DNA from: Cloeon dipterum
Taxonomy: Eukaryota > Arthropoda > Insecta > Ephemeroptera > Baetidae
NCBI RefSeq assembly: GCF_949628265.1
Contig: NC_088790.1
Coordinates: 21,580,545 to 21,644,544 of the forward strand
Length of the DNA: 64,000 nt
Direction of reading: 5' to 3'
Below, piece by piece: positions 45,701-58,294 of the stretch. Position 1 is the first letter of the stretch, and every line of letters starts with the position of its first letter. The position numbers and the translations under genes are program-made. The notes under the pieces were generated by a model. The model was not told the DNA's origin and searched no databases. It saw only the letters and a program-made list of their open reading frames with translations.

Positions 45701-48626
45701 GATTCATAAAAGCGGCTGGAGTTTTTTTTCACAGAGTAAAACAATTATATGGAGAGCGAAAATTGTCAATTGCGGTTCTGGTGGATCCGGGTGTAGGCTC
45801 TGGATTTTAATTTCAAGCTGTGTGGGAAAACTGCGCCAATTTCGGAAACCACTTTTACATTTTAATAATTTTATTACGATTAAATCTCGGATGTTGCCAA
45901 CAGAGAACATTTAGCCAGAAATCTGCACGCAAGCCAAATTACATTTCGGCAACTTCTTGGAACACCAAAATTTAGAGTCAGCCAGTGGAAAAATTTGGCA
46001 ATTATTCAGCGCTGGATATTTTCCTGCTCGTTTCACGCTCTCCTCCTTCGCATTCCGCTATTTCATGAGCTTTGCTTTGCTAATTTTTTGTTTTGTCTGA
46101 GTGGCAGGCAGATGTTTGAAAAGTCGAGAGTTGAGATGAAAAATTCGCCAGCCAAAAGTAAAGGTAATTAGCGAGGAAAAGCTAATTTCGGAGATGAGGC
46201 CCAGCAGATAAAAACAACTAATTCCCAGCTCAGGAGGCGGAGATTTTCGAAAAGGCCGGTCTTTCACAATGTACGCCATTTTTCACAGAACCGAGAGAGA
46301 GAAAGATAAAATATGATTTTCGTCTCCCGAAAGACCGGCGAGTGAGTTGAAGAGGCCTGTAATTACCGGCCAGGGTAGAAATAAAGATCATACGGTCACT
46401 CCTGCCGGGGCGGAGTAGGAAAATATTAATAGATTCTCTCTGCTCCTTCGCAGTGAGTCAGACGAGGAATTCATCCTGCTTCCCTCCTCGCCACATTAAT
46501 TTGGCGCCAAGGCAAGGGTGTGCGCACATCGAGGGGGTGTCGGAATTATTGCTTCCAATAAATGGCTTTTTATTGCCTGTGAAGGACCCCCTATTAATTT
46601 CTGATAGGGAGCGGAAGTGTTTCTTTATGCTCCACAAAATTGCATTTGTATAGAAAATTATTGCGCTCTGAGGTTTCGATGGCATATTTGCACTTTTCGA
46701 CCGCAGAAACCTATCAAGTGACCGACGCCACACACAGCACGATCAATAGCCCTGAGAAGTGTACCTGAGGGATTACAGCAATCTTCAAAGGTAAAGTTGC
46801 AATCTGTCTGTACCAGAGAGAGAGAGAGGTTCTCATGAGGAATGAAAATCTACAATTAGATTCGCATCACGACTGGCACCTAACAAGTCAACCTGAGAGA
46901 GGTATTTTGTTGAATACCCTGAATTAAGGTCAACAAATTTGTAAATGATGTGGCAAAAATATAAATTCGGCCTAATGTTCGACAGTTCATAAAAATAACA
47001 CGGCGCGCTGCATATATAAACCGCGACACCTTTGAAAACACTTTTGTGAAGGTATTGTGAGCCTGAATAAAAGCATTGTCGGCAAGTGGGCTATCAAAAT
47101 GCACGTTTTACGCTCTTCCGAGCTCGGTTTTTGACTGAAAATAATGTCAAATGCTCGCCTAATTTTTCACAGCAGCCGTTTGGATGATTTTTAACAGCCG
47201 ACGATTTCCCTGTGTCAAAAATCAATCATTAAGTCAGATACGGCATCTGATTTGTTAGAAAAAATTAGCCCCACTTTCGTCTCTCTCTCTCGCGGCACTG
47301 AAAGGTTCGATAAAATTATTCATCTCGAGCTCTTTTCCTCTCTCTCGCACGTCGGGCTATTTTTTATGCTGCATTCAGCGCCTGACAAAGGGAAACAAGA
47401 ATCATCGTGCTAGCTTCAAAAGTCAAATCTGAAATATTATTTTATTTCAACGGGCAAGAGAGCCAGCGAGCGAGAGAGAGAAAGATATCTATCAAGCCAG
47501 ACGCCGATTTTCTCCTCCTCACAATTGTATTGGTTTTTATATATTTTTTCTTCTCTCACGATGGAGCGCTGCAGCAGCACTTTGTACGCTAGCCGGCCGG
47601 CAGGCCAGAGAGGAGAGACGGGAATAAATAATAAAAGAGGCGCTTTTTGTTACGAAAAGAGTGGCGCGCAGCGTGATGCTGGCTCTTCAAAAGTTCTTTT
47701 GTTTGTTTTCGCTTTTATTGGATTTTGTTTTGATTAATTAACTCGTCACTCTCGCGGCGCACCGAGATTTTGATTGCGTCTCAAGTGCGGGCTTTATTCA
47801 CGCCGCGCACGAAACTATATCTGGGCAGCACGCGGGTCACACAATACGCCCATTTTTCTACATGGCGCGGGTGAAAATGAGATTTATACCATATTTTTAT
47901 GATGGCGGTGGCGGAAAGAGGTATAAAATGATAATTGAGCCCAGGGTCCTTTTTACACGCGGCGGCAGTGACCTCATCTCGATTTATCTCTTTTCTGCCT
48001 GCTTTTGTGCGGGTGTTCCCCTCTGCTTCACTCGAGATGTCTAACTGTTCCCACCAGGCAAAAAGCGGCATCAAGTGACCATAAGAGAGCAGTGAGTGGT
48101 TTGTTTTTCAAACACACTCTTCGTGGAATCCTCATCTTTCCCGCTTGCAGAATCCGGCAGCCGTGGCAACGTATGCAAAAATGCTGCCGATTCACGACCC
48201 CGCAAAAAGGTTCTCGGCCGGCCGGGGCTGGATTTCTTAATTACTCGAACGGCGTGTGTGAATATCGAGGGCCGCATCTTCGGAGCTGGTTTAGAGAAGG
48301 TCTTGGGAGCAGAAACAAGAAGCGCGGCGCGACGGCAATTTAATTCCAATTGAGAATTCAGTTTGGGAGAGCGCCGGCAATAAAAAAGCCTTTGAGGAGA
48401 TTATTGTTCGTGATAACGAGCCAAGAAAAAGAGCTAATCTGCTTTGTGGAACGCTAAGATGACATTTTGACGTCTCCCTTTAAAATTTAATCTTCCCGCC
48501 CCGCACGCACGCAGTCTGCCGCTCGCCAATTTGAGCCTGCCCGGCAGATATTCGCCAGTCCGGCAACGTCTGGTAAACGAAACGGACCACCGTTGCGATT
48601 TTTGCCATTTGTCGAGGAAAAAAGTC

Positions 48627-48655
48627 CGTCTGTGTCCAGAGGACGGACACAGACG
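48627..48655. repeat. Perfect 11 bp inverted repeat with 7 nt loop
   Basis: CGTCTGTGTCC and GGACACAGACG flank AGAGGAC. Overlapping shorter inverted repeats (GTCCGTC/GACGGAC) share the same bases, so alternative hairpins exclude each other. Confidence 0.7.
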
Positions 48656-49559
48656 TCATCCCGGTCATTTGCATTCCTTTCGAGGCTCTCATAGCTCGTT
48701 ATTGACATCAGAAGCGAATTTTTTTCATCTCGGACGGTGTCAAAACAATGATATACGGATCGTATCTGCACGAAAACAGACCCACTGTGGTTTGAAATTT
48801 TAAACATATATTCGGCCTGTTACCGATGTTTAATCGGTGCTTCGGACATAAATCACGATTTTTCAGAGCCTGCCGCTTCTTTGCTACGTTTTCAGATTAT
48901 TAACGATCGCGCTAGCCCCCATCTTTTCGAAATAAGTTGCGTGCTGCAAGTCCACTTTTCATTTCCTAAGAGCAGCGAGGTAGCCGCGGAAAATAAAAAA
49001 TTGTTTGGCCGGCCTCCCGCCGCGCCGGCCGCACCGCTCTATATATCAAAATCAGCCGCCCCTGAGTAAATAAATAAACATAATTTTTATTGTGCTTAAT
49101 CAAGCCGGCAGCAGCAGCAGCATCGTTGCGCGCATAAAATGCTCAAGGTAACATTCCTGGCTCGTTAAACGCGCGCGGCAAATGACACTTTTAAACAATT
49201 TACGACTCGCGATTTTCACACACACGCGCGGCCATTTGCCAACGGACTCAATTTCGCTTAGGCAAATGAATTTCTGCTCGGCTGCCCGTCAACTATTTCC
49301 ATCAGCAGCTCAGATTCAATTAAAAAGGTCACCTGTGTGAGAAATAATCCACGGAACAGTTAACCGAAATAAATATTTGGCCATTTGGTTAATCGCTTTA
49401 CAAGAAACTGCTCCGAACGCGAGGAGAAAATTGCTACGAATCCGGCTGGGCTCGCGTGCAGCTCGCTGATCCCACGAAACAGATATTATATATATTTTTA
49501 TCAACACCGCGCACACAGAGGAGAGCGGACAAGATGAGGAATTATAGAAATTTCTCCGC

Positions 49560-49600
49560 GTCTCACCTGGTTAAGGGGAATTCGTCTAATAATTAATTGC
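49560..49600 (-). promoter_or_regulatory. Possible recursive-splicing (ratchet) site
   Basis: The - strand reads ttccccttaaccag|gtgagacg with the junction at 49567|49566. A 3' splice site is directly joined to a 5' splice site. The pyrimidine tract is moderate, so this is a weaker candidate than the one at 57230. Confidence 0.2.
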
Positions 49601-52251
49601 GCTGACACAAAAAACCGCAGGTGCCAAGTGCTGGAAAAACGACGCGGTGTCGCGTGTGCGTTTGCCCATTTTTCTCCGTTCCCCGCCGGCCCGCAAATGC
49701 AATCAATAGGAAATCGTGAGCACGACTCTTTGAACCGAAGCAACAGATGCGCGGAATTTTGGCCAAAAACACGCGCCTCGCATTACTCCTAAACAGGTGT
49801 GTTTTTTGCCCTGTGAGAAAATGTGAGGCGTAAAAATGTAGGGAAGAGAGATGCAATCTTGATTGCGAATTTCGCCTGAAAGAGCAATATAGCAGCAATT
49901 TATTTTGACGGACGGCTTTTGCCCGACAGTCGCTCACTTTGCACCTCCGGACGTTTTGAATGGGCCGAATTAGTGCCAGCAGGAGTGGAACTGAGCAAAG
50001 AATGTGTCTCTCACGATATCAATATTCAAGGCTGCCATTGCTGTTTTGTATTTTCACAGCTTGAAATATAGGAGCAGACGTTCGAATTCGATCCCTTTTA
50101 CCTCTCACAAATGTAGCCATTTTTAATCAAGCCCATTCAAAATATTAAACATGTCGCAAAACTATTAATTGGCTACCAAATGGTACAAGTTTTACAGATC
50201 AGAAATGGAAATAAGCGGAATGTTGAAATTATGACACTGCGGCCTAAGACGTTCATGCGTAAGGTTTACGATATGTTAAATTCTCATTCAATAAATTTAT
50301 CCAGCCGTGTGAAACTTAAATGAAAGGGAATTTTCAATTTAAATTTTGCTTGACAGCCAACTTAAGTATGATCTATTGCTCCGAGAGAACTGGTTGCGGC
50401 AGAAGATTTCGCTCTTCCCTCTTGAAATCTTGTCTGTTTACCAAACAAACGTGCACGCACCCTTGAGCAAAAAGAGCGACACACGAATTTAATTAGAATT
50501 AATGGCTGTTTGTGTGCAGCCTGGCGAATGCAGGCGAATCTTGGCCGCCTTTGTGCGCGTATTTGTATTTTCGGCTGCCTATTCACGAAATAACACATTA
50601 TCAAGCAGAAGGGAGCAGTGCATCTGCTCGTCACACGTTTGCAAGACGGTGACATTCGCCAGGGCGGAGAAGAAGCACATGGTGACACAATGAACAAGAG
50701 TAAAAAAGCGGCAGCCGGGGTGGCGGACGAGGCTCCAACCCCCTGCGAACGCGAGGTGAAAAGGAGCGATAGACAAGCCACTCAGGAATCCAACAAATCG
50801 GATAAAACCACTGTGTATAAGCTGATAATTCTTTTGTGCCGAGCTCCCTTTTAAGAAAAATTCGTGCTCGCCAGATGCTTGAGAGGTAAAATTGGACCTT
50901 GTTGCTTTCATCCCTCCGCCGGGGGCTGTTTAGCCTGCAGTGCGGCGAGGAGACCTCAGAACATCACGACGCACATTTAACAATTTCGATCTGTCGATTC
51001 AGATAAAATTAAAATGATCGGGATCTAATTGAATTTGATAGGAAAACAATTTCGATAAATTTACCTGTCTTTCAAATGTCTGCAGATCTTTTGATATAAA
51101 TTACAAGTGAGGTTAATTGAAATCATTTCCACGACTCAATCTGCTTCATACACGAGCATTCATTTTTCCCATTCGGAATAATTTATTTAGTTCACATTTA
51201 ATGCACTGCTGGGTGCATGTACGGTGTGCTTGTACGAACAGATGCACGAGGCGGAATTGAAATAAATTTGCAATTCAAAAGGTACACACACTCACAATGA
51301 TATTCTCCTGCTGATGAGAAGAACACGGTCTTGTAATTGAGTTGATGATAATAATAACAGAGTGGTAGGCAGCGCGGCGCGGCCGGGCAATCACAGAAAA
51401 AATGACGCCGGGGCCAAATTATGGTTACATGCTTGTAATTATTACAATCACGCACCTGGCCCGCTTGGAAATTGCCTGCAATTAGAGGGAGGAATTGCAC
51501 CGCACGGTAATTATTATTTTGTTTAGAATTTTTAACTATGTACTTAGGTGTATCTGCTAGGCTCAAGCTCACGGCCTAATTGTGTTTGTTTTTAACACCA
51601 GTGGAATTAAAAAGCGGGAAGCGCAGCACTCATTTGCTATTCAAATACATTCCCACGTTTCGGAAACTGGGAAATGCAGCGAGCGCATCCTGCTTGGATT
51701 CAACTGCTTTTGTCCTTTAAATAGGTTCAGGAGACCATCTGCTACACGATTTTATGATATTTAAAATATCATAACTTGAAACAGCAGTTCAAGACCTGAG
51801 AAATTTAGTTCTGCTGGCTTTACATTCAAAGCTCTGAGACGAGTGACATTAGGATGTGATTTATATTTCACGCTCCGGATTCGGCTGCACGCTTTTATGT
51901 ATCAAACGCTGTGTGAGTCACACACTACACACGCTTGATGCTTAAATTTACACTCTCGGCATAACTTTTCCAGGCCTTGAACGGCACACAGAGTGCAGGC
52001 ATTGTATCCTGAAATTCTTTCTATTTTCTCAGAAAGTTGGGCTCGCATGAGTCACGGCGGAGAAAAATCGAGCAGACGGTGGAAAAGCTTCAATTAGTGC
52101 GTTGATTCTCGTACAGAAAAGCTAATTACCGGTTTCATTCCGAATCAAAAATTCCGCTCCGGTCTTCCTCTCGTTTAATGATATATAATCATTCAATTAG
52201 TCGTCTGCCGGCCATGCGGCGTTCTCTCCCACACCTCGCCCGAGTTGAATG

Positions 52252-52490
52252 TATAAAAAACGGCCGAGTTGTCGCAAGGAGTGAGTTACACTTCACGAGC
52301 GGCACACGCGCTTCGAAAGCAAACTCTGCATTTTGCTCGGCGAATTAAAGCGACCACTCGTTTCAAGGCGAACGCAAATCTGCATGCTGACCACGATTTT
52401 AACAGAGAAACTCGCGAGGATTAGAAAAAGCTCAGCCAAGCAAGAAGACGCGGCGGCGGCGGCTCATCCAGCACGGCATCACACAGAGAT
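52252..52490 (+). promoter_or_regulatory. TATA-type promoter candidate with a short downstream open frame
   Basis: TATAAAA at 52252-52258 is preceded by a GC-richer stretch. About 130 nt later the first ATG (52384) opens a frame of 36 codons that reaches a possible donor (ATA|gtatgt, cut after 52490). No initiator match was found at the expected spacing. The encoded residues include an alanine run and resemble no family that I know. It could be the first exon of an unrecognised + strand transcript, or chance. Confidence 0.2.
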
Positions 52491-52525
52491 AGTATGTGTG
52501 TATAATTTTTTACTCTTGTTGCAGC

Positions 52526-52527
<2 letters not shown>

Positions 52528-52594
<67 letters not shown>
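52528..52594 (+). repeat. (AG)33 dinucleotide microsatellite
   Basis: A perfect AG/GA repeat of about 67 nt follows directly after tgttgcagcgc. Open frames reported through it (Arg-Glu runs) are artefacts of the repeat. Confidence 0.95.
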
Positions 52595-52596
<2 letters not shown>

Positions 52597-53478
52597 CGGT
52601 TTCCCTCCGCGCCGCCGTGATGTGTTTGTGCTGGCCAGTGCGCTGAGAGTTTATTTTATTCCATCTCCAACAGCCAGCAGAAGCAGCAAAAACAACACGG
52701 ACGAGAGAGAATGAAATTTGGAAGCGCCAGAAATCTTGTCTCGGCGATAAATAAGCGCGCCGTTTTCCTCCGAGCCAGGAATCTCGGCGCGTTTGATATA
52801 ATTATTCGTCATTTATCAGCGCGCGCGGGCAAAGAAAGTAACACGAGACCTTTTAACAGTCTCTTCTCCGGTGCTTTAAACGCGCTTCTGTGATAAAACG
52901 CGTAATGTTCCAGAGTTAAAAGGGTCACGGAGGCATCAAGTGCTGCGTGTGATGCTTTTTGATGTATAAACTCTCTAATAATCTCCTGTTAGGAAATTGC
53001 GTCAACTAAATTATGCTCATTTGTTTTCCAGCCTGAAATCCGTGACAAATTTCAACACCTCGTATAGCTTGTTTTGAGCTTTGAATTGTGCAACACTCGC
53101 CCTCCATGATTCTGAATCCAAATTCAACTATTAGGAGATATTTGTTTTCGAAATACCGTTTTTAGACGAAAACAAGTGGGAAATAGGAAACGGGATAATT
53201 TCCCACTTTCTTGAAACAATCAATCAGTCAATTAAACTTACGTTAAACGACCCTCTCAACGTTTTGTAAGATAAAAATGAGGATTTCATTATGCTCTCTA
53301 ACACTTAGAAACCAAAAATTAAATCCTAAACTTATCATTTTTATTTTTTGACATTATGTGGCTTTAGGTGAATATTGGGAATCCCTGGCTCTTTGTCATT
53401 AAATCTAGAAAAATTAAAAAATCTCATTCTGTGAGTTTTTTTTCAGACAAAGATAATTATTTCATTTTAAATTTTCAG

Positions 53479-53643
53479 CAATTCAGGAAGCTTGGTGATT
53501 GAGTTTCGTTCAGAAGGAGGATTCGAATCAATCGGAAATCAGCTGATTTTTTGCAGTGAGCGGAATGGGGACGATAAACACTTGATCTTCCATCAATTTA
53601 ACGGTGGAAAGCGTCGGCGCCGTCGGCAAATGAGTTTTCCCGG
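53479..53643 (+). other. Candidate 165 nt symmetric coding exon (secreted-protein-like)
   Basis: A strong acceptor (ttttaaattttcag, cut before 53479) and a strong donor (CCCGG|gtgagt, cut after 53643) enclose exactly 55 codons, all open in one frame with phase 2 at both ends. The translation includes SGSLVIEFRSEGGFESIGNQ and later a polybasic GGKRRRRRQM. The first part faintly recalls the end of a CUB domain (S-G-x-L-x-I-x-F-x-S-x-G-x-x-x-x-GF), and KRRRRR could be a furin-type site. No matching neighbour exon was found, so it may be chance. Confidence 0.22.
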
Positions 53644-56600
53644 GTGAGTGTTTGTTGGTTTTGAGTCAAGGGCCCTCAACATCGTGCCGGTGAGGTCCCC
53701 TCGTCGCCTCCTCGACCGGGGGGCACGCGGGGGACCGCGGTGAGCCGCCTTTGGTCTTGAAATTAATTCTTCCCGGCACTAATGACTCCATTCTTTTTGC
53801 CAACAAAGAGATTGATTGATCGACGGACACGCTCATAGTAGGCCAGGCGTCCTCGAGTTATTGGATCAGAAGCAGGAAAAGGGGCTGGCAGGATTTCGCT
53901 AATAAGTGTACCCAGCCAGTTCATCATGCGTAGAGAGACGAGGAGATGCAGCTGTTTGACGAAGGTGTGCTGGCTGGCCAGAGAAAAATCCATCCGCCGC
54001 CGCCGCCGCGCCGCGCTACGGCAGCTGGAGATCGACCGTGCAGGCAGGCCCAGGCACATAATTTACCTTTCATACGGGCTCCCTCTATGCCTCCCCTCCC
54101 CCCGCGCGCGGCCCTGGCTCAGGTACTTCACACAAAAGGAATCTTCTGCTCCCCCGACCAACCTTTTTATAGCGCACAATCAGCTTGGTTTATATTCAGA
54201 GAGACCGAGTAGCACCAGGGAAGTGGAAAATTGAGAAATAACTTCAGTTGAACCGAGGAAAACATAACATTTGCCGGACATTTTTGTATCAATCAGCCTC
54301 AACAATACCATATAGCATGAATGTCAAGGCTATCGCGGGATAAACAAACCTAAAATAGATTGTTAGTCTGGGGAAAATAATTTGATATCTTTACCTTTAC
54401 AAAATTCCTACAGGATAACCTGAGGTTGATTTTTACAATAATATTCTAGAACAGGTAAAATTGTGATTTGGCTGATTTTGCTCACTTCCCTGTAGCAGCC
54501 AGGTTGAATTCCATATAGCGCCTTTTACAAGTGATTCGGGGTTTTCATTTCTATTAATAATAGGGTCGTCCCGTTGCGCCTATTTGTTGAAACGCAGCCC
54601 CTAACAGGACACGAGGGCATATTTCATGTTGTCTATGTCCGAACGAAAGTGTCAATAAGCCGCAAAGAAATAAAATGCATGCGTACTAAATCAATTCAGA
54701 AGACTCGTGAGCGCGGCGGCGACATCCAAAGAAACTCGGCTCTTAGTCTTGGTTACTTTGCTCCGCCGCTATTATTTGGAGAAGATTTTCCTCGGATGGT
54801 GTAATTATTTGGCGACCACCTAGCTTGAGGAAGCAAATCTTTTCTACTGTCGGCATGTCCTACACAAGGTGATAAAATATAGAGCTGCGACTGACCACAT
54901 TTTTCTTTCCTTGCACGGGGGATTTTTTTGAAGTTTATACTGGACCCTAGATTTTTGTTGTTTTCTTTGACTAGAAACTTGTGAAATGTTTTTCAGCCAC
55001 AGACGAGTGGGGTACCTTCTCAAGAGGATTAAAAAACACATTGTGATATTTCAAGGTCTGGAGGAAAAACGATCCCCTGTTACTCTTACTTTTGTTCCCT
55101 TTGTCAGGAATAGTGTGAAAAGTATTTTAAGGTAATAAATTCAAAATATACGGCGGCGTAGTGCAAAACAATTCGCTCCGGGTTACGTGCTTTTCCGTGA
55201 GAAAAGCGATGAAATTCCAAAAACCCGCCCACGCCATGGCAACTAAAAAACCCGCCCCTGATTTACAGAGAGTTTTCCTCCCTGGCCGATTTTTAATCAG
55301 TCCGAGCTGGCAAACAAGCAGTAATTATAAAATCATAGCGTTCAGGCCGGTTCTCAAGACCTTTTTCCCTTTTCTCATCAATATGGAATTTATTATTTCG
55401 GTCTGCGCCGCGCTGCCTTCAACATCTCATTTTTTTCCTCCGCTTTGTACTCTCACTGTGTGTGTGTTGTGCTGATAAAACAATAGGTGCACGAAGGAAT
55501 AAAAAAGAGAGACGAGTGAAATAACATGGGAGGCGCGTCGTGTTGGACGAAAAAAGCAGCGGGCACGACTTTTGTAATAAAAGAGGCGGAGTTGCTCAGA
55601 GAAAAAGAGGCATGCTAGCCTTGCTTTGCTGCCTGCCTGCCTGGCTTTTCATCTTTCCCATCTCGTCCGCTCGCGAGCCTTTTTGTAATGAGAAAATTCT
55701 TGTAAATAAAAATAACAAACCTCCTCGTAAATTATCTATCGCGCACTCACTGAGCCGAATGTAATTATTTTCGCCGCGGCGCTGACCCAAACCGTATATT
55801 TTTCGCCTTTTTCTGCGCATAAAATCGCAGAAAAGACCAAAAAGATTAATTACCAGCAGCCGACTGTCTGGATTATTTATATTATTTGCAAGTCAACTGA
55901 AATGGGGAGAAAATGGAATTTATGTGGCTGAATTTATTATTTTTTCAAACTGACATATACGCATTTACGCAAGAGTCGTATATTTTGTGAAAAATTAACA
56001 AAAAGAAAGTAATTGATTTGTTTGTTTTAAGCGCGACAAGGTTCGTTGAAGATCATTTTTGTGTCACGAGCGGAACAATGCTGTGCATAGTATTTTCATA
56101 CATGCGTCTGCGTGGAAATAGATATTTTGGCGAGTTTACTTTCTCCTCGTTCCCTAGTTCGAAAAATTATGCAGTCTTCGGGCCTTTTTATTCCGTTCGT
56201 TTGTCTTTTGTTGCAAAACACAATTAGTTAGAGGAGAACAGCTCCGTTTCCAAGGAAGGAAAGGTTGTTGAATGGAGCAATAAGTCTCGTCGATCTTCAA
56301 ACCCATTTCTCAGACAAACAAACAGTGCCGTTTGCACTGACTCGATTGACACAAAAGAATACTGAGTAGTGTAACAAACGGTAGGGAGAGCTCTCTCATT
56401 ATAATGCGATTACCCAGCAAAGGGATGCGCTCGCTAGAGCTGCAAGTACAAAAGGAGAAATTTGTTGCGTGCGGCTTTGCTCGTTAAGGCAGGTTCGTTT
56501 ACCCCGCCAGCCAGCCAGGCAGCCGGCAGGTCATGTGAGCACTAAATTATCAACTCCCAGAAATGATCTTTTATATGATTTAAACTAAACACATTTTACT

Positions 56601-57158
56601 CCTGACAGCAACGAGGAGATTTCAAAGGAGGCATACGCAACCCTCGTCTGGAGGAAAAATGAGGGTTCCCCTCGCGCGTAATAGAAAAACGCAGCGTGAG
56701 TCTCAAACCTCGAGGAAAAGGAAAGCATTGATGTTTGCCTTATTCTTCTCGATCGTGTTCTACAAATGTACGAATGTCTCTTCTCCACATTGCCAGTGTG
56801 AAGGAGACAAAAAGCGTCATCTTCACGAAGATGACGCCGGCGAATTCACTCTCCCTCCATATAGCCGTAATCAAACAGGTGGTTTCGTTTCATTTGTATC
56901 ACGAGTGCGATGCGGGCTGATGGCCGCCGCCGCCGCTGCGGTGTTGCGTGTGGACCGGGAATAAAATAAAGTGAAGACATTAAGACCCATTTTCTGACAA
57001 ACAAATATCACTCCGCGTGGCCCGCGGCAGGCAGCGAGCGAGCGAGCAGAGCGCGATCGCCACGTCGGATGGAGCAGCAGCTAAACGGCATTTAATCATC
57101 AGGCAGTTATTTTCGCGGCGAGACGAGAGAAAATCATTGGTCGGATTGGGAGACTCAC
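53644..57158. other. Gene desert, part 3
   Basis: No supported gene. A GC-rich patch at about 53650-53760 carries two more donor-like GTGAG sites (after the CCG at about 53692 and the CGCG at about 53737). The rest is AT-rich with chance frames of up to 104 codons. Confidence 0.5.
56776..56837. repeat. Two adjacent inverted repeats
   Basis: GTCTCTTCTCCACA (56776-56789) pairs imperfectly with TGTGAAGGAGAC (about 56797-56808). It is followed by GCGTCATCTT-CACG-AAGATGACGC (56814-56837), a perfect 10 bp stem with a 4 nt loop. Confidence 0.55.
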
Positions 57159-57240
57159 CCGCGAGGAATAGAACAGGAAAGAGATGATGCGGCATTTGTG
57201 GGTTACAAACACACGAATTCGTGGCTCACCTGAAACAGAG
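57159..57240 (-). promoter_or_regulatory. Zero-distance 3'/5' splice junction followed by a 71 nt exon (recursive-splicing exon candidate)
   Basis: The - strand reads ttctctctctgtttcag|gtgagccac with the junction at 57230|57229. This is a textbook polypyrimidine tract, with a CTTAAC branch-point match about 30 nt upstream. After 71 nt a second donor follows (GCGG|gtgagt, cut after 57159). The layout, in which an acceptor is fused to a donor and the exon also has its own donor, is that of recursive-splicing exons in long introns of neural genes. The exon also carries an ATG with a hydrophobic start (MPHHLFPVLFLAG). It lies upstream of, and on the same strand as, the PRRT-like gene. Confidence 0.35.
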
Positions 57241-58294
57241 AGAGAATATGTTGGTTAAGGAATGATATTATTTTTTTGTTTTGAGAGGATTTTAGGGACA
57301 ATTTAAGCGAATAGTAAATTCATTTTTAAAATTTGTGAAACAGGAATTTTTGAACAGAGATAATAACGGTAATTTAAACAAAAATGGTAGTGATTTCCGG
57401 ATATTTGCAAATGTGCAGCACTTCAATTCTGGTAAGAAATTCACTTCTGTGACTTAATTCTTGAGGCAATTTTCCATTGATTATTTTTAGCAAAAATTAA
57501 GGCTCTTCCTGTAAGCACGAGTTTAAAATTTCTTACCGTGCGATTCTAAAAATTGATATCTAAAGACAAAAAGAACTCGTGCGCAATGTTTATCATTTTA
57601 ATTTTCGTTTGAGCGTCGTGAGCAAGCGTTTCCGAGATATTGGCTAAGCGTCGAGACGCTCGTTAATTTTCACAGTGAAGTGAAATATTTTCCGTTTCGC
57701 CCATTACCGCACGTTCGATGCTGACTCTGGACTATGGATGCGATCAGCGTTTAGCTGGATTAGCGCCGCTTTGTCACTTTAAGGAGATCCACTCGAAAAT
57801 CGTCAAATTAGTCAAATTAGACGGCAGCTCGTTTTTCTCCGCACGAGGCGAAGTGTGAAAACAAAAAATCCTGTTTTCGATGGCACATGCACAACAAACA
57901 CGGGCTCAACGGGATTTTCCATAGTCGTAAATCTCGACTTGGTTGATTTTGAGTTCTCTGGACGCGGAGGAACGAACAGACGGAGAGAGAGAAACTATAT
58001 AAATAAGAGATGGCCGCTGCCGCCGGGCGAGAAAGAAGAAAATTGTCCGTGGATAAATAAACAAAAGGCCGAGATGGGACCACACACTAGACATTTTTCC
58101 ATTCGCTCTGCTGCCGCCCGTCGCATTGCGTTTTTGCATCATTAATTACGAGACAAAAAGTTAATTTCCATTTCGGCCTTGGCGGCCAGTCTCGAGAAAC
58201 AATGGGATTGAAAATGCGTCAATTAGCGCAGCAGCGCCGAAATTCCAGGAAGGACCGTGCACCCTGCCCTGCGTGCATCACTCGCTTTTCTCAG
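57241..58294. other. Gene desert, part 4, no gene seen
   Basis: AT-rich sequence with chance frames only, below 100 codons and without splice support. Confidence 0.5.

Larger units (their letters stand above)
35112..52240. other. Gene desert, part 2
   Basis: This is about 17 kb without supported genes. It is AT-rich with scattered GC-rich islets, many TAATTA-type homeodomain cores, short GA/CT tracts, an (ATT)n run at 36477-36492 and a (GAC)n run at 40008-40023. Chance frames up to 139 codons show no family resemblance. Confidence 0.55.

Noticed and set aside
50362..50781. 139-codon - strand frame
   Set aside because: No start context, no splice support, no family resemblance; overlapping frames on both strands are equally open.
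52333..52620. 95-codon frame with an Arg-Glu run
   Set aside because: The run is just the (AG)33 repeat read as codons.
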